Shown piece after piece: positions 1-11,870 of a DNA stretch of 64,000 nucleotides (position 1 is its first letter; each line of letters begins with the position of its first letter). The stretch spans positions 28,959,471 to 29,023,470 of the forward strand of contig CM034532.1 of assembly GCA_020002185.1 (NCBI GenBank). The letters run 5' to 3'. The stretch comes from Paraescarpia echinospica. Its lineage: Eukaryota; Annelida; Polychaeta; Sabellida; Siboglinidae. A program made the position numbers and the translations under genes. The notes beneath the pieces are model-generated. The model was not told the DNA's origin. It was given only the letters and a program-made list of their open reading frames with translations, and ran no database searches.

Positions 1-89
1 GAGGTTCGCGTTAGATGGAGACAAATCTTGGAGACGGCGGAACATATCTAGAGATGCGGTCTCCGCCTCCACAAGGCACCACGAGGAAG

Positions 90-325
90 AAGTAGAGGAA
101 GTAGTAGAAGAGGAGGATGATGGAGATGGAGAAAAGAAGGATTATAAGAATTAGATGAACGTGAAGGAGGAGAAGAAGAAGGATAAGGAGGAGAGGAGAC
201 GTAGGAGAAGGAGAAAAAAGGATAAGAGAAAGAAGAAAAAGAAGGAGAGAAACGAGGAGGATACGAAAAAGAGGAGACGTAGAAGCAGGAGAGAGAGAAG
301 GAGAGGGAGAAAAAAGGAGGAAAAA
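90..325. repeat. purine-rich GGA/GAA low-complexity tract
   Basis: The + strand is almost only A and G, with irregular GAGGA, GAAGAA and GGAGA blocks. It opens reading frames of Lys/Arg/Glu on one strand and Ser/Leu on the other, which follow from composition and are not genes. Such homopurine tracts can form triplex DNA; that is inference. Confidence 0.8.
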
Positions 326-1932
326 CGTTATGGAATTATTACACTGACACGACACTGGTCGGTTTCTGTATTTAGAATATCTCGCTATATCGTCCATTAT
401 TACGTACACACGCGCATAGAGTATTGCCTGAACGGTTTATCGTTAATGTTCCATTCACCTTCTGTTATCACACTCCGCGGTGAGAATTGCATTGAGTAAA
501 CCATGCTTTGGTAGAATGATACTTTCTATATAAACAAGGGGCAATTAACAGCGGTAGTTAAATTGTATATACAATAACTGACACCATAGCCACAAATGTG
601 GTAGGGCTATTGGTTAGCTTCACTGCTATGAAACACCGTTCGGCGAGTCGCATAAAAACTCGCACACAATGTTTGTTTTGTTTATTCGGGAGTGTGACAA
701 CAAATCCAATGTTGGTTATTTCTGTACCAATCAGTACAATGGCAGCGATAATTAAATCTACTTCGGCGTGCGTTTCGATATTAACAAAAACAATTCGTGT
801 ATGTTACGACAGGTCGCTAGATCAGGGTGGTTGACGGTGCTCTCGTGGACACCCGCCCACTACGAGTTCACCCCAGACCCATGGCACGGCGCACCCGTCT
901 AGACGAACAGGTCGCGGTCGTGTCGGCGAATTCGCGACACTGTCTATATTTGCTCAACTAATGTATTTTCCTTCACACTTTCACCGTGTAAAATGTGTAG
1001 CTCTTGGAGTTGTGTAGATTAATGAGCGGCTCAGGTTGTTGGAGGGTGGACTCGTTGGAAGATGAATTCACTGGTTATTCCAGGGTCGCAGCTATCATTG
1101 AAACTTGGCAGCAGCTGCACGTATACGTCAACGCGATACCACACTAAATTAACTTATAGGGGTAACGAGACCCACCAAAACCACCAGCTAGTCACATTTG
1201 TGTTCCCATGTTATGGTCTGGAATGTGATTCGTCTAACTTCATGTCGTCAGACATATTTATAATAATAATAACAATAGCATTTATAACTTAAACCTAAAT
1301 CTTACGGGACCAGAGCCAAGAGGCAGATCAAATCAGGATCGCCATTACAGTGATGGATACCTAATGTGTTCCAGTGTTTATTTTCAAGTGCGACTCGTTT
1401 TACATAGGAACTCTTTGTTTAAACAACATGATGCAGTCACTGCGTTCTCCGGTCCGTCAGATATAGCAACGCGACTTACCGAGTCGTCAATGCGCAAACC
1501 ATTTTGTGGCAGAAATTAATAATAGCCTGCAATGTCATGTAAATTACTATAAATAGTTTCATTATCTCGAGTAGCACCGTGCCGACACCGTGGTTCTGGA
1601 ATTTGCAAAACCCTCCACTTGTCAAGTCCTGATATTAGTCCACAAGACTGACTGACTACCCCAGACACACTTGAATGTTGCTACGCATGTTTGCATACAC
1701 CAGCGCGCCGTCGCATCCAGCTGGTCAACATATGCATTAAATGAAGCGAAATTGATTTGGTGCCACTATTTATTATTAACCACTTTAACTAGGCAGGCTA
1801 CTGTTACAAACGTTTTTACGGTTTCGACGCCGTTTCACAAAACACGCCGGATATGCGAATTTCTGAATGATTAGCAAAGTTCCTGTTTTTGTTCCCAAGT
1901 CTGGTTGGTAGTAGTCGTCTATGTGTTCCGTC
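326..1932. other. no recognised gene or repeat
   Basis: AT-leaning unique-looking sequence with frequent stops in all frames. I see no splice-flanked exon, RNA gene or repeat here. Confidence 0.6.
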
Positions 1933-1935
1933 TAA

Positions 1936-2219
1936 AGACCGGGATCACTGGCACTTTTCGTCCGACGCGACCCGACTCGACCAGATCATTTCAAACCAGA
2001 CTCACCCCGACTGCAGTGTATAGACTACACCGACTGCGCCGTACTCGACGCCAGCGTGACGTCGCGTAATCACATAAACATGAACACTTTGCAATACGTC
2101 AGACTGACACCGACTGTAGTGCAGTGTATACACTATAGTCGGGGTGAGTCTGATTTGGTCTGGTCTGGTCTGGTCTGGTCTAGTCGGATCGGGCGAAAAG
2201 TGCCGGTGTATCCCGGCCT
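1936..2219. mobile_element. foldback MITE, Harbinger-like, TAA target duplication
   Basis: Both ends carry the same inverted sequence: the left end begins AGACCGGGAT and the right end, read inward from 2219, begins AGGCCGGGATAC, followed on both sides by a GGCACTTTTCG-type block. TAA flanks the element directly at 1933-1935 and 2220-2222. The inverted ends are long, taking in a CCCGAC/GGTCT pentamer array and a block with CCCCGACT...GTGTATA, leaving only a short centre, so the element can fold into a hairpin. There is no transposase. A 3-bp TAA/TTA duplication with GGCC-type ends is characteristic of PIF/Harbinger elements; the assignment is inference. Partial relatives lie at 7631-7750 and 46889-46994. 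Confidence 0.75.
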
Positions 2220-2222
2220 TAA

Positions 2223-2656
2223 ACCAGCGCGGTACAGACGAACTATTGCGTCAGCGTAATGATGAGTTGAAGTTGTTCTTATAGCTACGTTTTGTTTTAC
2301 AAATGTTAAATCTTTAGGCGATTAGTTTCCGCGCTCGTAAACCGAACGTCATCACGGCATACACCAGGCGTAACAGGCGTGCCAGCGTACCTGGCGTATC
2401 AGGGGTACTACTGCACAGAGCAACGGCGGTGAAACAGCTCGCCCACACGAAATCAGCAAACCACAGTTATTGATTGAGATGAGAAGACTGAGTAAAGAGA
2501 TACTTGGGAAAGGCGAAGGACGCTACAAGTGGAGGGAGAAGGCTTCCGATAGGCAGAAAAGGGAAGGGAATGAATAACAGCTGAAGGTAGAATAGTTCGT
2601 GAATTAACCTCACCACTTTATAAAAACGGCCAGGTTGCGTAACACATATATAAAAA
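2223..2656. other. no recognised gene or repeat
   Basis: Unique-looking sequence. A short basic reading frame around 2480-2570 is too weak to call. Confidence 0.5.
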
Positions 2657-2841
2657 AGGTAAAAAGGTAAGTTCTTATACGGCGCAATATCCAGTCCTCA
2701 GGACTGCTCAAAGCGCTTTACACTTTACTCCCTGGCAGACCTGTTCAATCGAACACCATCTCGACTTCTCTGGGAAGCATTCAGCAACGCTGCAATTATA
2801 GCGCGAAAACTATTCGTACACAAATATCCACGACTGTCTTA
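2657..2841 (-). mobile_element. SINE, 5'-truncated copy with L2-like tail
   Basis: Read on the minus strand it carries the family's central block (GTACGAATAGT-like), the block ending GTGTTCGATTGAACAG, then the tail with GTGTAAAGCGCTTTGAGC, a short stem CAGTCC/GGACTG and ATAAGAACTTACC. The tRNA-like head is missing. Nine other loci in the window share these blocks in the same order. Confidence 0.8.
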
Positions 2842-3645
<804 letters not shown>

Positions 3646-3838
3646 CGTGCTCAGTGGTACCTCTTGCTACAGAAGACGTTGGCGTGTATGTGACTAGAGA
3701 GAGGAAACACCTCGTTTCTTATCTCCGCTACACGGCAAAGGTCTAATGCCACATTATGACTGTTCTGTTCTATCTTGTGGGAAAGGATTGGGATATATCA
3801 TTAATTTATTTCCGAATAAATGGTCACTGTTATATTTT

Positions 3839-3910
3839 ATCAGGATTAAACCCGACTGCCACCCATGTGGTAAGTGGAAAAGGAAGCTATTGGCTTATCG
3901 CGAACACAAC
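3839..3910 (-). mobile_element. possible old CR1-like 3' UTR fragment
   Basis: TGCCACCCA followed about 25 bp later by AAGGAAGC..TTGGCTTATCG occurs here and, in the same order and spacing class, in the 3' untranslated end of the CR1-like element at 13690-13750. The flanks do not align by eye, so this is a short, diverged remnant at best. Confidence 0.35.
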
Positions 3911-4540
3911 AATGTTTGTCCTATCAGATATCTCTTATCAGGAATCAATTTAAACAGTTCGTTTACTAAAGACACTTACTGCCCACCGGTTATAGCTTAT
4001 TTACATTTGAAGCAAATCGCTCTATTAATATTTTCGTAACAAGACCTATTTTGAAACTTATAATTGATGTCCTCTTAATTTTCTCGTGTTTGGTTCGACT
4101 GGCAATAATAATTAATGTTGTTAAACCACACTCCCAACAACAGTTAGTTATGGCGATCAGTGATGGATATAGCCATATAAAAGAAGCCAGTATCCGGAGA
4201 TATGCTCATAAAATTGCATGTGTGTATAGAACGAAGAATGTCATCAGCCATACGTCTTGGTTGTTCCAGTAACACAATCTGCAGTATTCTGAAGGAGTCT
4301 ACTAAACGGCCGAGCGGTTTCCAGTTCGCATCGGTGTCTTTCCGGGTGTTTCGCTTTGGTAGGGTGTGAGTCGCGGGGGGTTATACCCACACTCAAGCTT
4401 CAAACCAGCGGCAGAAATAACAGGAGACGCGGTAGACACGGCATCTGTTTACCGGGTCACACACCGGGCGACAGATTCGACCCACCACCACCGGGTCTCG
4501 TGACTGGCGGTCAGGCGGCAGTGGGGAGGTTTGCCTTTGT
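3911..4540. other. no recognised gene or repeat
   Basis: Unique-looking DNA. From about 4350 it becomes C/G-richer as it approaches the minisatellite. Confidence 0.5.
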
Positions 4541-5597
4541 CCCCGTAGTGGGGGAGATGTCTTACCCCCATAGTTGGGGGTGTCTTGTCCCCGTAATGGG
4601 GGATGTCTTGCCCCGTAGTGGGGGATGTCTTACTCCCATAGTGGGGAGGATGTCTTACCCCCGTAGTGTGGAGGATACTTTACCCCCGTAGTGTGGAGGA
4701 TACTTTACCCCCGTAGTGTGGAGGATATCTTACCCCCGTAGTGGGGAGGATATCTTACCCCCGTAGTGGGGAGGATACTTTACCCCCGTAGTGTGGAGGA
4801 TATCTTACCCCCGTAGTGGGGAGGATATCTTACCCCCGTAGTGGGGAGGATACTTTACCCCCGTAGTGTGGAGGATACTTTACCCCCGTAGTGTGGAGGA
4901 TACTTTACCCCCGTAGTGTGGAGGATACTTTACCCCCGTAGTGTGGAGGATACTTTACCCCCGTAGTGTGGAGGATATCTTACCCCCGTAGTGTGGAGGA
5001 TACTTTACCCCCGTAGTGGGGAGGATATCTTACCCCCGTAGTGTGGAGGATACTTTACCCCCGTAGTGTGGAGGATACTTTACCCCCGTAGTGTGGAGGA
5101 TATCTTACCCCCGTAGTGGGGAGGATATCTTACCCCCGTAGTGGGGAGGATATCTTACCCCCGTAGTGTGGAGGATATCTTACCCCCGTAGTGGGGAGGA
5201 TATCTTAACCCTGTAGTGGGGATGTCTTAATCTCGTAGTGGGGTTGACTTACCCCCTTAGTGGGGAGCATATGTTGCCCCTGTAGTAGGGGGGTGTCTTA
5301 ACCCCGTAGTGGGGGGTGTCTTGCCCTCGTAGTGGAGAGATGTCTTGCTCCCCCCTTAGTGGGGGATGTCTTACCCCAGTAGTAGGGGATGTTTTGCCCC
5401 CATAGTGGGGGATGTCTTGCCCCCGTATTGGGGACATGTCTTGCCCCACCCACATAGTGGGGGGGGGTGTCTTGCCCCCGTATTGGGAGACGTCTTACCC
5501 CAGTAGTGGGGGATGTCTTGCCCCCGTAGTGGAGGATATCTTGCCCCCGTCGTGGGGAGGATATCTTGTCTCGTAGTGGAGACGATGTTGTACCCCC
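4541..5597. repeat. 25-bp minisatellite array, ~1.05 kb
   Basis: The repeat unit is 25 bp, built from CCCCCGTAGTGGGGAGGAT plus ATCTTA. Between about 4655 and 5215 the period is rigid, with two main variants (GTGTGGAGG versus GTGGGGAGG, and ATACTTT versus ATATCTT). On both sides units are more diverged and of variable length (for example GGGGGATGTCTTGCC). About 40 units in all. The minus-strand frames rich in Tyr-Gly-Gly-Lys are a by-product. Confidence 0.95.
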
Positions 5598-7160
5598 TGT
5601 GATGTACCAAAATGTTAGGCATGTTTTTACAGATGGGTTTCACCCTAGGGATGGGGGCGGATAATGACACGTGGTGTTGCTCTCTTCCGGGGTGAGGATA
5701 GCCTCGAGATTTTTTATTAGCTGTATTTAGACAATTTGGACACCACGCGACATGATTGTCGAGTTACGTCGCGGTGTTTGCGAAATAAAAACGTAAGTAA
5801 ACGTTTTACACTCGTTTCACGTAACAGTGTGACGCCACGTGAGAAAAACAATGCGTTCTTATTGTTCGTGATATAACGAACAGATTGAGGTTGCAACAAA
5901 CCATGAGGCGTGTCTTTGATCGTAGTGGCTAACTGTTAGCGACTGATTAGTAGACGTTGCTACTAAGGAACAACGGTAACAGGTATGCGTATTTTGCAAT
6001 GTTGTGTAAAGCGTTGTTTACTCGCGCCTGCTTTACCATAATTCATTGTTTAGTTGTTAGACAACATACCAGACTCGTGCAATGTTGCTTTCGATTACTA
6101 CGCAGTGCAGTTGCGAATCGTTTCGTCGTTTACGTGATGTTCGTATCTCCCCATTTTCTTTTGTGAATGTTAACTTCTGCTGAGCAGTAGTGTTGCTGAC
6201 GTTTGCTATGGCTTTTTCTACGCCCAGCATCTCGCAGTCGTGTTGTGTCTGACATTTGCAGCGTTGAATTTTGATCACCGCAACTGCCACAGCTTCGGGA
6301 TACACAAAACAAGCCAATGCCGTCCATTGTGACGACCGCTATGATACCAAGATGTGGAACTATATACTAATGAGTAGTTCATGTGAGGGGCCTACAACAT
6401 GATTGTCGTACCGTACCATGCCAAATATTAAGCCCAATTGTATACCCTATTTACAATGGACGCTTTTCAGGCGTCGTTAAAGGGCGCCAGTCAGTTCATC
6501 TACCCGGAATTAGAGGGCGTAGTAATTTGCAACGGGAAGTCTGCCGTGTTGAAAGCGGGAAAATGGGACATCGTTGAACACCAAAGGGTATTGCAGTTAA
6601 CCCAGCCCGAGTCGGCCGTATTGACAATAAAGCTTGTTATGAAACTGGATGTTTTGTTTACTATTTGAACATGCTGCGGGGTCGTATCTTCTAAATTGCG
6701 AACGTTGTTACGGGTTTACTAAACACAATTTGGTGAGCTGTACACCTTCAACATAGTCGGTATAGTCTTAAGAACATTATATTAATAAATGAAAAACTAT
6801 TAAGAGACTGCCTCCTTTTAAAGGTAGCAATTATATACCGACCACCATCAATCATGACATTATGCAGTTTGTGACAGTCCGACCCAAAGAACGTCGGCAG
6901 CTGTATTCCGGTAACATTGGAACGTTTTTAAGTTAGGCGTATGCATTAGTCTCACCGAGTTTTTGCCTAGTTGCCCCGGGTGCTTTATATAATGTAACCT
7001 AATGTTCGTCAAGTCTTTCATTTTGGTGAAATGTTGTTTCACGTGAGTTGCATCGTTTTACCAAATGTAGGTCGATTTGATGCGGATTTCACAGATGAAC
7101 CTTAAAGGGAGGTAGTTCTTTGTTTGTATCGTAAAATCATGTTATAAACACAGTAGAAAC
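5598..7160. other. mostly unassigned DNA
   Basis: Apart from one modest open frame at 6456-6668, no gene or repeat is recognised. Confidence 0.5.
6456..6668 (+). CDS. unassigned small open frame, possible exon
   Basis: An open frame runs from 6438 with a second Met at 6456; from there it encodes 70 residues of balanced composition, without the low-complexity bias of most frames here. The middle reads like a folded domain (Val/Ile-rich strand, VVICNGKSAVLKAGKWD, then a helical-looking stretch), but I do not recognise the family. It ends in TGA at 6666-6668 and no convincing donor site precedes it. It may be a chance frame, a single-exon small gene or a pseudo-exon. Confidence 0.2.
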   Translation: MDAFQASLKGASQFIYPELEGVVICNGKSAVLKAGKWDIVEHQRVLQLTQPESAVLTIKLVMKLDVLFTI

Positions 7161-7162
7161 TA

Positions 7163-7490
7163 CGGCCGGAACGATACACTACTTCGCGATACGATACGTA
7201 TCGCGTTACACAGGTCCCGATACAGACTACATTTACTAGAATGCAAGAAAGCAGGTTGTTGTTCACGAATGTCTGTGCTGACGCGGACAAGGCAACGATA
7301 CTGCAGACGTCATTGTGGTTGTTGTGGTTTGCGCCGGACGTTTATTGCTTCACAAAGGTGGCGCGAATACTGTTTTGCCTACCGCTATCGTGTATCGCAG
7401 CGATACGGATATTGTGTATCGTGTACCGTACCATATGGTGTGTATCGCGATACACCGGTACACCGGTGCACCGGTGTATCATTCCGACCC
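7163..7490. mobile_element. TA-flanked foldback MITE
   Basis: The left end reads CGGCCGGAACGATACAC and the right end, inverted, GGGTCGGAATGATACACC. TA sits directly outside both ends (7161-7162 and 7491-7492). Inside, both flanks are filled with self-complementary CGATACA/TGTATCG and CACCGGTG blocks, so the ends can pair over a long distance. No transposase is present. A TA duplication suggests a Tc1/mariner-type source, but the terminal sequence is not one I recognise. Confidence 0.6.
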
Positions 7491-7630
7491 TAGTAGAAGC
7501 TATATCTACTATAACATATTGATTGTGTTTTAATAAAGCATTTATTGTTGTTGAAAGTAGTGTTTCTGCAGGAAACAATTGGTTTACTTCCCAGTGCGTT
7601 GTCTCGGGCGGATACATGTGAATCGCATAA

Positions 7631-7750
7631 AGGCCGAGATACCCTGGCACTTTTCGCCCGACCTGACCTGACCTGACCTGACCAGACCAGACCACATCAG
7701 ACCACATCAGACTACGTCAGACTGCAGTGTATCCACTGCATCGACTGGCA
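7631..7750 (+). mobile_element. left half of Harbinger-like foldback MITE
   Basis: Begins AGGCCGAGATACCC after TAA (7628-7630), continues with GGCACTTTTCGCCCGACC, a (CTGAC)n/(CAGAC)n array and GACTGCAGTGTAT, exactly the left-to-centre order of the complete element at 1936-2219. The matching right end is not found nearby, so this is a deletion derivative. Confidence 0.6.
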
Positions 7751-8875
7751 CCTGTTGTACCATTATTTGATACTTCAAGCCTGCGTGGTGTCATAATAAA
7801 GTACACTTAAGGAGAAACCATAGTATTCGATGGAAATTGAAAAGTCATCACATCCTCTAGAAATGTTCACATGTTATCAAGATGTCTATGTGTTACTGAG
7901 ATGTCGAAAAACATCATAGGTTACCGTACTAAAGTTTGATCCATGGGGCATAACGTGAATCGGAGAATGAATCTCTACTTTTCCTTGCCTAGACATATTA
8001 CTCATGCCTGACATGTTAGATTGCACAAGTTCACACATGATTATTACGTACACAACAATGACGTTGTCATGCCTACGAACAGATTGGACCACTACGCCAG
8101 CGTTCCCGCCACCGTCCATCTTGAATTGACAATCAAATTACGTCACTACAATGGCGCTGCATGCGATATTATCGTATATTTGTAAAAACGTTCCACTACG
8201 TCGATTGTAGTCGGTGTCGGTCTGACGTACTCAGAAGAATACTGTTTAACAATGTGTACCCCTAAATCCGCGCATGAAACGGTCGTTGACATCGTGATAA
8301 CGACAACCGTCTGCGCACGCCGCGAGTTCAGTCTGACATGCGAGACTTTTGTGAAGTGAAAGAGTTGAAGAAACCATCTGGCAAAATAAAGCTATGCACT
8401 TTGGAATTAACTCTCTGCAACCCTATATAGGGTTTCCCTACCTAAGACATTTCCCCGCTGTTCAGTTACCATGCTGAGCTGTTAGAGGGTTACGCAACGC
8501 GGTGCCTCGCAAACAGTGTTTTCTGTTGGGCGGCCCACCCTAGTTAACCCAGAAGTCTAATCGAATCTAACACGAACCCAGAAATAAAATAAAACCCGTC
8601 CCCGTATATCCTTGCTTAACCAGATATTTCCACGCCGTCTTAGTCCACCTACCTTGTTAGTATTCTGAAGTCAGAATTACGCGTGAGTCGGTATGCCAAT
8701 TGGTATTCGTTGGACCCATTAATTTTCTTCACTCCCTTGAGCTTTCTGCCGGAGTCTAGCCCGTACTTGGATATAAAGTCAAAACCTGCACGGAGAATAG
8801 AACACGTTATAGTGTTACAAAGATGATATCCGGAATTTTTTTTCTAATTGCTCTTAACATAGCATTTTAGTCAAT
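7751..8875. other. no gene; contains one copy of a dispersed repeat
   Basis: Positions about 8420-8520 resemble 47420-47510: a TATAGGGT start, then GCTGAGCTGTTAGAGG and GGTGCCTCGCAAA, each matching with a few changes. The rest is unassigned. Confidence 0.4.
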
Positions 8876-9060
8876 AATACGCGCACGTACGCACGCGCAC
8901 ACCCGCACTCCCACGTGCTCACACACTCACGCACGCACACACGCACACACGCACAAACGCACACACGCACACACGCACACACGCACACACGCACACACGC
9001 ACACACGCACACACGCACACACGCACACACGCACACACGCACACACGCACACACACACAC
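8876..9060. repeat. CA/CG octanucleotide-type array
   Basis: Mainly the 8-mer GCACACAC in tandem from about 8935 to 9050, with looser CGCACAC repeats before it. Cys/Val and Thr/His frames here are artefacts. Confidence 0.95.
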
Positions 9061-10200
9061 CTAACGCGTCAGCGAACGAGTCATATTGTCTAAAGCCGCG
9101 CACAAACATTTGCCTATAATTAGAAGCACGGGAAACGGAAATACAAGACATGGAGACTACCTAATAAATCGTCTTCCCCCGGCCGCACTTCGGGGCATAT
9201 TCTCTTCTCGTGTTCTGTTCTTACGACGTCTTCTGTAAAAGAAACAGAAAGAAGGCCATGGTTAGCAACAGTGGTACTTTGATATGACACAAATGATACA
9301 GAGCGGCCTACACATGTGAAGGATAAACGCATGGACAACGAGGCATGATAGTATCCGGTCGTTAGGGATATATATATTAGGTATACATACAAAAGTGAAG
9401 AAAGAAGGTCGCGGAAACAAGAAGTAGAGTGGAACCCGATTATAAAAGTCATCACTGCGACTCGACAAACGTGACCTGAATAATGAGGTGGCCATATTAG
9501 CTGGAGTAATTTCCTAATACTCTACTTAGACTGCTATATACGTTAACCTTAATTGTAGTGAATACGAGGTAAGTTAAGTTTTCACGAACTGAATCTGAAA
9601 AGAGAAAAGCGAAATAAATATATTGGCTAATGCACCAGTAGGACAGTTTTATTACGTTACACGGAGGACAGATGATCCAAGAAAGACAGGTTGCCTCGGG
9701 ACAGGAGAAGAAGTGACCGCGCCGTCCTTGGCTCGGGTCACTGCGCCCCAAGCCATCTCGACCGACTTCGGGTTCTTTGCACACGTGTTTTTGTTCGAAT
9801 GTGTTTCTTCCTCAGTTAGAAATGGCACGTCTGGGAAAACCGGAACATCCTGGAAATGTCCTTCAGGCAGACAGCACGTGTACACTATGCGTGTTGGAAC
9901 AAGCATCAAATAAATTGCTTCAATTCCGTTCCGTATACCGCTGTGACTTACACAGGTCGTTTCCGTTGTATTATGGTTATCGTTTTAGTTGATATCATCA
10001 ACAAGAATAACAACAATTTTTTTTAAACCTGGGTAGATATGGTAGTATTAGTGTTTCCCGACTCGTGGAATATGTGTGCAACAAATCATGTACCGTATAA
10101 TTATTGCTATGATCAGTACGTGAAAAAGACGGAAAAAAAATTGCTGGGAATGTCCTAATAAAACAATACATTCGCTATGTCTCGTAATCATAGACGTGGG
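9061..10200. other. no recognised gene or repeat
   Basis: Unique-looking sequence; overlapping short frames on both strands at 9500-9990 have no recognisable domain. Confidence 0.5.
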
Positions 10201-10275
10201 AAGGGGGGGGGCAAGGGATCTGCATAATTACTCTGGGGGGGGGTCAGACATATGGTTCTGTCCCCCCCCCCCATT
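10201..10275. repeat. closely spaced G and C homopolymer runs
   Basis: Two runs of G (10204-10211 and 10236-10244) are followed within 20 bp by a run of about 12 C (10262-10273). G and C runs can pair, giving a further small hairpin just before the large palindrome at 10388. Confidence 0.7.
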
Positions 10276-10387
10276 AAATGTGAGCGTGAATGTTTGTTTT
10301 TGTGGCGAGCGTCAATGGCGGGTGGAAATGCAAATTTTATGAGACGATTAATGTGTATTTTGACGACTGTGAAAGGAGTGTGCAACT

Positions 10388-10502
10388 GGAGGGTAGACAT
10401 ATTGTTTTCTGCCTCCCCCAGTAATAGGCGGCGTGGTGGCGGAAATGTTTTCGCCACTACGCCGCCTATTACTGGGGGGAGAAAACAATATGTCTACCCT
10501 CC
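10388..10502. repeat. 115-bp near-perfect palindrome
   Basis: The left arm begins GGAGGGTAGACATATTG and the right arm ends CAATATGTCTACCCTCC; pairing runs through CCCCCAGTAATAGGCGGCG and its complement almost to the centre near 10445. Only a few mismatches and a 2-base gap interrupt about 56 paired bases. No duplicated target site or element ends are visible. Confidence 0.85.
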
Positions 10503-11261
10503 TGATGTGATGAGTTCACAGCCGAGACAGCGGAGAAGCTGAAGTTACGGCGCAGCGGCGAAAAAATTCCAGCAGCACCCCCCCACAGTCGCCAGGAAGT
10601 CACAAGGTGAGGAAAGATATGTGAAGATATGTGGCAGTGAAACTTTTTTCAGTGGTACTGAAGCTCTGTTAGCCCCCCCAATATGAATTTCGTCTCCGCA
10701 TCACTGCTCACAATCGCTGTCTTTTCCGATGATGTTATCCCTGACCTCTGTTATTCAGCGTTCCTCGCTTATCCACTGTTCCCATTTCTCCTGCACCAAC
10801 CTTGCATGTGTATCTTTCCAGATGCGATGTTCCAAACGTTCTGCATTCATTTTCTCTTTCTAAACGCGCGTAACACCGTTGTTTCCCTATCTCCCCACTG
10901 TCCCAGACAGTCTGGTTCTTTTTACCTCGGGCAAGCTCTTTTTGTTGTGTTTTTGCCATCACGAGATTCGTTTCAGCTTCCTCCGAGGTCTTGATGACCC
11001 GATCCCGTTGAAGCGATGAGATCGTGGCAAAGTACGTCTCGCAACCACAATGCCTGGGCTTCAGAAGTCGGTGCTTGGATGTGTCTGCATGTTTACACTC
11101 GCTCGCAGAGCTCTTTGCGTGTGGCGTCAATAAAGTGGCTGGAAATGACCTTGATGTCAAGGTTCATCTTAAGTTTCCGATACGCAACACCGAATGACCT
11201 TCTCTTTGACAAGTCACGTCAAGGATGAGGAAATCCAACTTAGCATGAACCAGCACATGTA
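10503..11261. other. no recognised gene or repeat
   Basis: A 141-residue minus frame at 10735-11160 is Lys/Glu/Arg-rich and not recognised; a second minus frame over 10990-11200 is also open for short stretches. This could be an old coding relic but nothing identifies it. Confidence 0.4.
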
Positions 11262-11545
11262 GTAAAAGTAAAACGTGAAGGTGAGTTCTCATATACCGCA
11301 ACACCCAGTCCTTTTAACTGCTCAGAGCGCTGTACACTTTACTCCCTGGAAGACCTGTTCAATCGAACACCATCTCGACTTCTCTCTGGGAAGCTTTCAA
11401 CCGCGCTGCAACCAATGCGCGAAGACTACTCGTATACAAATATCCACCATTGTCTATAGTCTGGCACTCATTCAATCAGCTGAATGAACTGTAGCAACGT
11501 AGAGGTTCGACACGGCAGCACAAGGTTCGAACCCTGCAATCTGCC
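11262..11545 (-). mobile_element. SINE copy with box-B remnant
   Basis: In minus orientation it runs from GGGTTCGAACC (tRNA box-B-like, at about 11522-11534) and GCCGTGTCGAA, also found in the full-length copy at 63342, through the central block TGGTGGATATTTGTATACG, to the tail GTACAGCGCTCTGAGCAG and GAGAACTCACC. The box-A half of the head is not recognisable. Total length is close to the family's full length. Confidence 0.8.
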
Positions 11546-11685
11546 GATGGAATTCTGAACGGAATAATTGGTTCAGGAGAATTACAGGAACAATAAGGGT
11601 GGATAAATGGAGGTCGAGTGACCCGGGGGAAGAGATCGGGACGTTAGGCAGCTTACTGGGAATATTCGTAAGAAGCCCGGTGATT

Positions 11686-11870
11686 AGTGCAGGCGACACA
11701 AGTGGGCGCGGGCATACTGCTGATGAGAGCAGAGGCGGTGGAAGATCAAGGCCGCGGGGGAAATAGGAAGACCACGGCTGAGGTGGGAGGACTACACGAA
11801 GAAGGATACCGGAAAGACGGCCGAGTGTGAAAGGTCGAGGAGAGTGCTGCTTATATATGGAGCAGTGGCG
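11686..11870 (+). pseudogene. relic of non-LTR retrotransposon ORF2 C-terminus
   Basis: One frame reads RHKWARAYC, two stops, EQRRWKIK and then GRPRLRWEDYTKKD. The order [RLRW-GH-like]...[GRPR-RW-D] is the familiar C-terminal end of endonuclease-reverse transcriptases of RTE/Jockey-type elements. Two in-frame stops show it is dead, and no RT motifs remain upstream because a SINE occupies that side. A similar relic lies at 35522-35730. Confidence 0.45.

Noticed and set aside
155..499. Lys/Arg/Glu-rich 114-codon frame as a nuclear protein exon
   Set aside because: Its charged part is the purine tract, and the remainder is not recognisable.
4541..5597. CRISPR array
   Set aside because: Units are directly adjacent with no unique spacers, and the context is a eukaryotic genome. 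The same applies to the 22-, 44-, 67- and 72-bp arrays.
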